Assembly: GCA_003558175.1 (NCBI GenBank)
Contig: PWMO01000352.1
Location: 1-5,084, forward strand
Direction: 5' to 3'
DNA from: Spirochaetaceae bacterium
Lineage (GTDB): Bacteria > Spirochaetota > Spirochaetia > DSM-27196 > PWMO01
Length of the DNA stretch: 5,084 nt
The translations under genes were made by a program, and so were the position numbers. Below the pieces are notes generated by a model. The model made no database searches, was not told the DNA's origin, and worked only from the letters and a program-made list of their open reading frames with translations. This document shows positions 1 to 5,084 of the stretch, piece by piece (the stretch's first letter is position 1; each line of letters opens with the position of its first letter).

Positions 1-1
1 C

Positions 2-718
2 CAGCCTGAAATCATCCGCCTGGAACAAAACTATCGCTCGACTCGAACCATTCTCGAGGCCGCCAACCGGGTCATTGACCATAACGATGACCGCATGGGC
101 AAGCATCTCTGGACCGAAGGCGAAAAAGGCGAGCCCATCCGGCTGTTTTCGGCATTCAATGCCGAGGAGGAAGCCGAGTTCGTGATCGCCCGCATCCACG
201 ACTGGATTGGCCAGGGCGGAAAACCCTCGGACTGTGCCGTGCTGTACCGCTCCAACGCACAGTCGCGAGTGTTCGAACAGGTGCTGCTGCGCGAAGAGAT
301 CCCCTACCGGGTCTACGGCGGCTTGCGCTTTTTCGAGCGGGCTGAAATCAAGGATGCCATGGCCTACCTGCGCCTGATGCACAACCCACACGACGACACC
401 GCTTTTGAGCGGGTGGTCAACGTGCCGGCGCGCGGGATTGGCGAGCAGACCGTCAACCGCGTTCGCGAACACGCGCGCAGCCACGGCCAGTCGCTCGGTC
501 AGGCGGCCACGGAAATGGTCGCGCAGGGGGGGCTGTCGGCCCGGGCCGGCTCTGCGGTACCGTTGCGGTCCCGGCCTCGAAGTCGCACACCATCCGCGGC
601 ATCGTCATTGCCGCACTCGCCGAGGGTCGGTCAAAGCTGTTCGAGCCGCTGGACTCACAGGATGCTCGCTCCTGCATCGCCGCCGCGCGCCTTCTGGGAG
701 CCCACATCGAAGAGATAG
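2..718 (+). CDS. uvrD: UvrD-type superfamily 1 DNA helicase, internal fragment cut off at its 3' side
   Basis: UvrD (DNA helicase II) is a 3'-5' ATP-driven helicase of nucleotide-excision and mismatch repair. Reading from base 2, the first residues carry helicase motif IV (LEQNYRS, with the arginine that matches E. coli R284). They are followed by typical UvrD segments: YRSNAQSRVFE, PYRVYGGLRFFER, EIKDAMAYLRL and FERVVNVPARGIG. Similarity to E. coli UvrD continues to about ARAGSA (539-556), then stops. The remaining ~55 codons, to the TAG at 716-718, are an out-of-frame reading of aroA and not helicase. Motifs V and VI, which lie further C-terminal in UvrD and are needed for ATP hydrolysis, are absent, as are about 260 residues in all. 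The N-terminal half, including Walker A, lies before the window. As it stands the product could not be an active helicase. The family call is firm. UvrD is preferred over Rep or PcrA because the wording is close to gammaproteobacterial UvrD. Confidence 0.85.
   Translation, partial: QPEIIRLEQNYRSTRTILEAANRVIDHNDDRMGKHLWTEGEKGEPIRLFSAFNAEEEAEFVIARIHDWIGQGGKPSDCAVLYRSNAQSRVFEQVLLREEIPYRVYGGLRFFERAEIKDAMAYLRLMHNPHDDTAFERVVNVPARGIGEQTVNRVREHARSHGQSLGQAATEMVAQGGLSARAGSAVPLRSRPRSRTPSAASSLPHSPRVGQSCSSRWTHRMLAPASPPRAFWEPTSKR
537..548. repeat. 12-bp perfect palindrome at the breakpoint
   Basis: CGGCCCGGGCCG equals its own reverse complement and is made only of G and C. It lies at the left edge of the uvrD/aroA junction and next to the G7 run at 526-532. 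Such a sequence can form a stable cruciform or foldback, which could favour strand slippage in the cell or artefactual joining during amplification or assembly. In this GC-rich DNA it may also be coincidence. Confidence 0.7.
537..561. other. uvrD/aroA breakpoint
   Basis: Two unrelated genes meet here with no intergenic DNA. Helicase homology in frame 2 runs to about base 556 (S-A codons at 551-556). EPSP synthase homology in frame 1 begins by about base 550-556 (the L and G of RLCGTVAVP). The two homologies thus share roughly ten bases, which would fit joining at a short microhomology. A G7 run lies just upstream at 526-532, but helicase homology continues past it in the same frame, so a miscounted G does not explain the change. 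Whether this is a natural deletion or an assembly join cannot be told from the sequence alone. Confidence 0.8.
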
Positions 719-1845
719 AAGACGACGGCGGCCGATTGCGGGAGCTGAGGGTGGACGGCACCGGCGGTGTCATCGATCCGCCCGAAGACGTAATTGACGT
801 TGGAAACTCCGGAACATCGCTCTACATCCTGGCGGGGACCGCCGCGCTCACCCGCGGCTGGACGGTCTTCACCGGTGATCACCAGATCCGCAACCGTCCC
901 GTACGTTCCCTGCTCAAAGCATTCAACGACCTCGGCGCTCAGGCGTTCACCACGCGCGAGAAGGACGCTCCGCCGTTCTGCCTTCGTGGTCCGCTGCAGG
1001 GCGGCGAGACAACGATCGAGTGTCCCACCAGCCAGTATCTTTCAAGTCTGCTGCTCGCGCTGCCGCTCGCGGCCGGGGACTCGCTGGTCAACGTGCCGTT
1101 GTTGCACGAACGTCCCTACGTTGATATGACGCTGGCGTGGCTTGCCGACCAGCGTATCGACATCCAGCAGGAAGGGTACGAGCGCTTCCGGGTCCGCGGC
1201 GGTCAGCGCTACCGGGCGGTTGAGACGCGCGTTGCCGGTGACTTCTCGTCGGCAACCTTCTTTCTCTGCGCCGCCGCCATCACCGGAAGCGAGCTCTCGC
1301 TCGAGGGCCTGGACATGAACGATCCCCAGGGCGACAAAGAAGTGGTCCCCATCCTGCGCCAAATGGGCTGCGAGATTTCGGTGGGGGCAGAGAACGGTGC
1401 AGAAAAACTGACGATCTGCGGCCCGGAACCCAGTACCGACGGCGGCCCGCATCTGCGCGGGGGTGAGTTCGACCTCAATGCAATGCCGGATGCGCTTCCC
1501 GCTCTGGCGGCAACCGCCTGCTACGCGCGTGAGCCGGTTCGGCTGGTAAACGTGCCACAGGCGCGGTTGAAAGAGACCGACCGAATTGCAGTCATGGCCG
1601 CCGAGCTCGGCCGAATGGGTGCCACGGTGCGCGAGCTGCCGGACGGGCTCGAGATCGTGCCTTTTGCGGGCAAAGCGCGACTGCAGGGAACGCCGGTTGA
1701 CGGCCATCACGATCACCGCGTGGTCATGGCGCTCGCGATCGCGGCACTCGGTGCCGCCGGTGAGACATCCGTCTCCACCGCCGAAAGCGCAGCGGTCACC
1801 TATCCCGGATTCTTTGAGCAGCTCGAGGCGCTGCGATGCGGTTGA
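547..1845 (+). CDS. aroA: 3-phosphoshikimate 1-carboxyvinyltransferase (EPSP synthase), start codon missing
   Basis: This enzyme transfers the enolpyruvyl group of PEP to shikimate-3-phosphate, the sixth step of the cytosolic shikimate pathway to chorismate and the aromatic amino acids. About 432 codons are present, against 427 in E. coli AroA. The first recognisable block, GTVAVPASKSH (from 556), matches E. coli residues ~13-23, so only the start and about ten residues are lost. By alignment with E. coli these active-site residues are kept: K22 (580), R27 (595), GNSGTS (802-819), R124 (895), TSQYLSSLL, GDFSSATFF, D313 (1489), E341 and R344 in RLKETDR (1573, 1582), and R386 in HDHR (1717). 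The K411 position reads Val (1795), which also varies in other EPSP synthases, and the residue after GTSL is Tyr (823). The frame is open back to 409 but has no ATG, GTG or TTG before a TTG at 736. Starting there would drop the K22 loop, so TTG 736 is not a credible native start. The HAD gene follows after four bases. Confidence 0.93.
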   Translation, partial: RLCGTVAVPASKSHTIRGIVIAALAEGRSKLFEPLDSQDARSCIAAARLLGAHIEEIEDDGGRLRELRVDGTGGVIDPPEDVIDVGNSGTSLYILAGTAALTRGWTVFTGDHQIRNRPVRSLLKAFNDLGAQAFTTREKDAPPFCLRGPLQGGETTIECPTSQYLSSLLLALPLAAGDSLVNVPLLHERPYVDMTLAWLADQRIDIQQEGYERFRVRGGQRYRAVETRVAGDFSSATFFLCAAAITGSELSLEGLDMNDPQGDKEVVPILRQMGCEISVGAENGAEKLTICGPEPSTDGGPHLRGGEFDLNAMPDALPALAATACYAREPVRLVNVPQARLKETDRIAVMAAELGRMGATVRELPDGLEIVPFAGKARLQGTPVDGHHDHRVVMALAIAALGAAGETSVSTAESAAVTYPGFFEQLEALRCG

Positions 1846-1849
1846 TCGC

Positions 1850-2494
1850 ATGATCTTCTTCGACGTAGACCATACGTTGACCCGACACTCTACGGGACGG
1901 CGATTTGTGGAGCACGGCCTGCGCATGGGGTACTTTCCGCTGCGACTGCTGCTGCACATGCCGCTGTTCTACCTGCGATACCGGATGGGTTTCATCTCGG
2001 AACGCGATCTGCGCCAGGAGGTGGCGGCGATCCGAGGCCGGACCAGAGACCAGCTGAACCGTATCGCGGAGGCCGCAATTGCCTACAGCGTGCGACACGA
2101 TCTCTTCAATGAGGCGGTAACCACCGTCAACCGCTACCAGGCCGAAGGCAGACCCACCGTCATCGCGACCTCATCGCTCGATTTCCTGGTGCGCCCCCTC
2201 GCGGATCGCCTCGGCATGTCCGGCGTCATTGCCACCGAACTCGAGTTTGTCGATGGTGTTGCCACGGGGCGCGCTTGTGGGGTACCGTGCATTGGTGCGG
2301 AAAAACGGCGCCGTGTGCTGGACTTCGCACAGCGGAACGAGGTTGACCCGGCCGACTGCGGCTTCTATACCGACAGCGTGAACGATATCCCGGTACTGAA
2401 CGCCATCGGCATGCCGGTAGCGGTGAACCCGGACTTCCGGCTGCGCCGAATCGCAGCGCGGCGCAAGTGGCGCGTTGTACGGTTTGGACAGTAG
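1850..2494 (+). CDS. HAD-superfamily hydrolase, subfamily IB (phosphoserine-phosphatase-like)
   Basis: This 214-residue protein has all four HAD motifs: DVDHT at residues 5-9 (nucleophile D5, acid/base D7), ATSS at 106-109, K152 in GAEKRR, and YTDSVND at 173-179 with D175 and D179. Motif spacing and length fit the HAD-IB group that includes SerB-like phosphatases, so hydrolysis of a small phosphate monoester with Mg2+ is expected. The substrate cannot be read from the sequence. Residues 28-48 form a hydrophobic and arginine-rich stretch in the cap (LRLLLHMPLFYLRYRMGF), which I recall as common in this group; it could touch the membrane but has no signal-peptide form. The ATG at 1850 is chosen because motif I follows at once. 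It lies four bases after the aroA stop, and no strong Shine-Dalgarno is visible (GAGG at ~1824 is far), which suggests translational coupling to aroA. A phosphoserine phosphatase role is possible but unproven. Confidence 0.85.
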   Translation: MIFFDVDHTLTRHSTGRRFVEHGLRMGYFPLRLLLHMPLFYLRYRMGFISERDLRQEVAAIRGRTRDQLNRIAEAAIAYSVRHDLFNEAVTTVNRYQAEGRPTVIATSSLDFLVRPLADRLGMSGVIATELEFVDGVATGRACGVPCIGAEKRRRVLDFAQRNEVDPADCGFYTDSVNDIPVLNAIGMPVAVNPDFRLRRIAARRKWRVVRFGQ

Positions 2495-2609
2495 GCGCTG
2501 CAGGCGCTTCAGACGCTCTCGAAGCTACAGATGAGACGCTCTGGAACAGCAACCGGAAACCGGAACAGCGACCGAGAACAGACAACACAAGGTGTAAGGA
2601 CGGAAATAC
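2495..2609 (+). other. intergenic spacer with short direct repeats
   Basis: This 115-bp spacer separates the HAD gene from the IMPase-family gene. It contains AGACGCTCT at 2511-2519 and again at 2534-2542, GGAACAGC at 2543-2550 and 2562-2569, and AACCGGA twice in tandem at 2551-2564. A 5-bp stem GCTTC/GAAGC (2506-2510 with 2521-2525, 10-base loop) is present but has no following T run, so it is not a convincing terminator. I could not find a clear sigma-70 promoter. The spacer is long enough for a separate promoter for the next gene, but the sequence does not prove one. Confidence 0.5.
2595..2600 (+). promoter_or_regulatory. ribosome binding site for the IMPase-family gene
   Basis: TAAGGA ends nine bases before the ATG at 2610, a good Shine-Dalgarno match at normal spacing. 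It supports that ATG as the start. Confidence 0.75.
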
Positions 2610-3485
2610 ATGATAGGGACCTGGAATCGCGACGTTGTGGCAGAGCTGCTGCTGGAGGCGGGCCGCAAGGCGCTGACATATTTTGGCGACGCCGGCATTA
2701 CGGTCAAGGCAGACAAGTCACTGGTTACTGAAGCAGACAAAGCCATCGAGCGCGATCTGGCGCGGCATTTCGACCATCCAGATCAGGGCGTCTATCTGCT
2801 GGGTGAAGAGACCTTCGAGACATACCCGCAGCAGTACTTCGAAGCGGCGCTTGAGAAGATCACCTGGATTGTGGACCCGATCGACGGCACTTCCTCGTTT
2901 GCCTTCGGCCTGCCCACCTGGGGCGTCTCGATCGGCTACAGCGAGGGCGGCACGATCCGTGAAGGCGGTATTCTGATTCCAGTATTCAAAGAGATGATGA
3001 TCACCGATCGAGGATCGGTATACCACGCCAGGTTCAGCGGACCGCCGGAGACCTGGAGCACAACCTCGCTGCAGCGCTTTGCCCCCGAGCCCCAGGATCC
3101 CAAACGGCTTGGCCTGGTAAGCATATCGCAGGAGGTCGCCAAGCACGGACTGTACCGCGGTCCGCAATCGGTGCAGGCTACCGGTTCCTGCGTGTATTCC
3201 TGCGTGCGGGTGATGCGCGGTTCATTCCTCGGCCACATCGGGCACGTGAAGCTGTGGGACATCGCCGCCGCGATCGCGCTGTTCGATGCCCTCGGGTTCA
3301 CAATGAAGTTCAGCGACGGCCGGGCGATTGGCTGTGAGATAAACGCCCGGAACTACTCGCTGGACAACAAGACCGGCACGCACTGGAAGATGGCCGATCA
3401 CTGTTTCATCGCCGACAGCGAGCAGCTCTGTGACTACCTCATTTCCAGAACCGAGGTTATACCGCCCGCTCCAACACACGGTTGA
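2610..3485 (+). CDS. inositol monophosphatase superfamily phosphatase
   Basis: This 291-residue protein is a likely cytosolic Mg2+-dependent phosphomonoesterase of the IMPase / FBPase / CysQ superfamily. Visible signature elements, in order, are: KADKSLVTEAD (33-43), where the KxDxSxVTxAD pattern is typical; GEE at 65-67 with a metal-binding Glu; WIVDPIDGTSSF (86-97), the DPIDGT metal and catalytic motif with D89, D92 and T94; and KLWDIAAAIALFDALGF (214-230), with D217 the distal metal ligand. Length is slightly above the 260-270 usual for simple IMPases. The start is supported by the Shine-Dalgarno at 2595. The substrate is not evident: inositol phosphate, histidinol phosphate (HisN type), PAP (CysQ type) and sugar phosphates are all handled by this fold. 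Its neighbours do not settle it. The last ten codons overlap the end of htpG on the other strand. Confidence 0.9.
   Translation: MIGTWNRDVVAELLLEAGRKALTYFGDAGITVKADKSLVTEADKAIERDLARHFDHPDQGVYLLGEETFETYPQQYFEAALEKITWIVDPIDGTSSFAFGLPTWGVSIGYSEGGTIREGGILIPVFKEMMITDRGSVYHARFSGPPETWSTTSLQRFAPEPQDPKRLGLVSISQEVAKHGLYRGPQSVQATGSCVYSCVRVMRGSFLGHIGHVKLWDIAAAIALFDALGFTMKFSDGRAIGCEINARNYSLDNKTGTHWKMADHCFIADSEQLCDYLISRTEVIPPAPTHG
3457..3485. other. 29-bp tail-to-tail overlap of the IMPase-family gene and htpG
   Basis: The phosphatase gene stops with TGA at 3483-3485. The htpG stop (TAA on the minus strand) lies at 3457-3459, inside the phosphatase gene. There is thus no intergenic terminator between the convergent genes. 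Each transcript must end inside the other gene or form a duplex with its 3' end. Confidence 0.85.
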
Positions 3486-5084
3486 GACGTTTGACGAACG
3501 CTGCCGGATCGGCAATCGGCACGTTTTCAACCAGCAGCGCCTGCTCCAGAAGCAGAAAACTGACGTCTTCGATCATCGCGTCGTCACTCAGTTCATTGAG
3601 GCCGTTCACGATCCGGTGATCGGGGTTGATCTCAAGGATCGGCTTGACGTCGGGGATCTCACCCTGACCGAGCGTCTTCAGCAGTTGCTGCATCTTGATC
3701 GTAGGATCGTTCTCATCCACCACAATGCACGACGGTGAGTCGGAAAGACGTACCGACACCTTGACGTCCTTGACGCGATCACCCAACGCCTTCTTGATCT
3801 TCTCGGCAATCGGTTTGGCGCCGTCGGCTTTGGCCCTGGCGTCGTCTTCGGCGATGTCTTCACCGGCATCACTGCGATTGACCGCCTTGAGCTCGGTATC
3901 CTTGTAGGTGCCGATCGACGGGGCGACGATTTCATCGATATCGTCGTCCATGATCAGCACTTCGATGTTCTTCTTGCGGTACGCTTCAAGCAGCGGCGAG
4001 TTGCGCAGGGTGTTCTCGTTGTCTCCCGTGGCAAAGTAGATCGCTTTCTGATCCGGCAGCATGCGCTGCTTGTACTCCGCAAGGCTGGTGTACCCGTCAA
4101 CGGTTGAAGACTTGAATCGAACCAGCTCCATCAGCGACTCGCGGTTGCCGAAATCCGAGTAGAGCCCCTCCTTCAACGGGCGGTTATACTGCTCGATGAA
4201 CTCGGCGTATCGCTCCGGCTCTTCGAGCGCCAGGCGCTGGAACTCGCCGAGCAGCTTCTTGACGCTGGCCTGCCGAATGTTTGCCAGCACGCGGTTGTGC
4301 TGCAGCGTTTCACGGCTGACGTTCAGCGGGAGGTCCTCGCTGTCAATGATTCCGCGCACAAACCGCAGGTAAGCCGGCATCAGGTCTTTCTGATCATCGG
4401 TGATGAACACACGCTTGATGTAGAGCTTCACGCCCGGACGGTAGTCCACGTTGTACATGTCGAACGGTGCGTGGCGCGGAACATAGAACAGCGTAGTGTA
4501 CTCCAGCGTTCCTTCGGCCTTGGTGTGGGTGTAGAGCAGCGGGTCTTCATCATCGTGGGCGATGGTCTTGTAGAACTCCTTGTAGTCATCTTCACTGATC
4601 TCGCTCTTGGATCGCTTCCAGAGAGCGGACGCGCTGTTGACCTGTTCGGTCTTGCGCTCTTTTCCTTTTTCTTTGCCCTTGTCGTCGTACTCGGTCTTGG
4701 TGTAGTGCAGATAGATCGGAAACGCGATGTGATCCGAGTACTTCTTGACGATCTCTTCTATCCGCCACCGCGTGGCAAACTCTTTGCCGTCCTCGGAGAG
4801 ATGCAGGACGACGGTGGTTCCGGCCGAATCGCGCTCGGCCGTCTCAATCTCGAACTCACCTTTGCCGTCCGAGACCCAGCGCCACGCTCCGTCTTCACCG
4901 GCTTTGCGGCTGACCACCTCCACCCGATCCGAAACCATGAAGGCGCTGTAGAATCCAACGCCAAACTGTCCGATCAGGTTTGAATCCTTGCGCTGATCGC
5001 CCGAGATCTGGGTGAGAAAATTACGGGTTCCGGAGCGAGCGATGGTACCCAGGTTCTCGACCAGCTCGGCCTCGTTCATTCCGA
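3457..5084 (-). CDS. htpG: molecular chaperone HtpG (bacterial Hsp90), N-terminal part outside the window
   Basis: HtpG is the cytosolic dimeric Hsp90 ATPase that remodels client proteins, working with DnaK. The visible 541 codons begin at the Gly-Met of the conserved GVGM block, about residue 84 of E. coli HtpG. The Met at 5079 is therefore internal, not the start. Missing are the first ~84 residues, including the catalytic Glu, the Mg-binding Asn and the adenine-binding Asp. Counting from that Met, one sees LGTIARSGT (10-18), the glycine-rich lid GQFGVGFYSAF (37-47), KYSDHIAFP (113-121), a short charged insert at 132-145, and the middle domain with SEISEDDYKEFY (159-170) and YLRFVRGIIDSEDLPLNVSRE (237-257), whose R256 matches the ATP-contacting Arg of E. 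coli R336. The C-terminal dimerisation domain follows to residue 540. The reading frame is intact. The wording of the middle domain (HTKAEGTLEYTTLFYVP, VDYRPGVKLY) differs from E. coli and resembles spirochaete HtpG as I remember it. The promoter lies outside the window. Confidence 0.96.
   Translation of the reverse strand, partial: GMNEAELVENLGTIARSGTRNFLTQISGDQRKDSNLIGQFGVGFYSAFMVSDRVEVVSRKAGEDGAWRWVSDGKGEFEIETAERDSAGTTVVLHLSEDGKEFATRWRIEEIVKKYSDHIAFPIYLHYTKTEYDDKGKEKGKERKTEQVNSASALWKRSKSEISEDDYKEFYKTIAHDDEDPLLYTHTKAEGTLEYTTLFYVPRHAPFDMYNVDYRPGVKLYIKRVFITDDQKDLMPAYLRFVRGIIDSEDLPLNVSRETLQHNRVLANIRQASVKKLLGEFQRLALEEPERYAEFIEQYNRPLKEGLYSDFGNRESLMELVRFKSSTVDGYTSLAEYKQRMLPDQKAIYFATGDNENTLRNSPLLEAYRKKNIEVLIMDDDIDEIVAPSIGTYKDTELKAVNRSDAGEDIAEDDARAKADGAKPIAEKIKKALGDRVKDVKVSVRLSDSPSCIVVDENDPTIKMQQLLKTLGQGEIPDVKPILEINPDHRIVNGLNELSDDAMIEDVSFLLLEQALLVENVPIADPAAFVKRLNRVLERAV

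Noticed and set aside
526..532. G7 run as a sequencing indel explaining the uvrD frame change
   Set aside because: UvrD similarity (LSARAGSA) continues in the same frame after the run, and correcting it would not restore the missing helicase C-terminus.
2..1845. A natural UvrD-AroA fusion protein made by a frameshift
   Set aside because: Helicase motifs V and VI are missing, the enzymes have no functional link, and the frames differ at the join, so truncation of both genes is the simpler reading.
736..1845. aroA starting at TTG 736
   Set aside because: EPSP synthase homology clearly extends upstream to about 550 and includes the essential SKS loop. The TTG is only the first start-like codon left in frame.
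1586..1849. Extended N-terminus for the HAD protein
   Set aside because: The upstream part of that frame is an out-of-frame reading of aroA, and HAD motif I begins five residues after the ATG at 1850.
1042..1959. 305-residue open frame on the minus strand
   Set aside because: It lies antisense to aroA and the start of the HAD gene, has no recognisable motif, and is a usual by-product of GC-rich codon use.
2506..2525. Hairpin after the HAD gene as a terminator
   Set aside because: The stem is only 5 bp with a 10-base loop and no T run follows.
4297..4983. 228-residue open frame on the plus strand with hydrophobic valine and leucine stretches
   Set aside because: It is wholly antisense to htpG. 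Its hydrophobic runs mirror Asp-, Glu- and Lys-rich HtpG codons, so it is a shadow frame and not a membrane protein.

Overview
This looks like bacterial chromosomal DNA of moderately high GC carrying housekeeping genes. I found no RNA gene, CRISPR array, insertion sequence or phage gene. From remembered family sequences only, HtpG and AroA read as closer to spirochaete homologues. The helicase fragment at the left edge reads as gammaproteobacterial UvrD. The taxonomy is therefore tentative: a Spirochaetia-like organism, with the left ~550 bp possibly from elsewhere.

Layout: (1) 2-718 (+) is an internal piece of a UvrD-type helicase that enters from outside the window and loses homology near position 555. 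(2) Around 547-559 the sequence changes, without an intergenic gap, to the N-terminal part of EPSP synthase (aroA) in a different frame. aroA runs to 1845 and lacks only its start and roughly the first ten residues. (3) Four bases later comes a HAD-IB phosphatase-like protein (1850-2494, +). (4) A 115-bp spacer holds short direct repeats and a good Shine-Dalgarno sequence. (5) 2610-3485 (+) is an inositol-monophosphatase-superfamily enzyme. (6) 3457-5084 (-) is htpG, the bacterial Hsp90. It converges on the phosphatase gene, overlaps its 3' end by 29 bp, and leaves the window before its N-terminal ~84 residues.

The genes do not form an obvious pathway. aroA and the HAD gene look co-transcribed. 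The IMPase-family gene may belong to the same unit or have its own promoter, and htpG is independent and convergent. The most notable observation is the abrupt uvrD/aroA junction. It truncates both genes, sits on a 12-bp perfect palindrome just after a run of seven G, and is either a real deletion or rearrangement or an assembly chimera. I see no evidence of an undescribed biological system.
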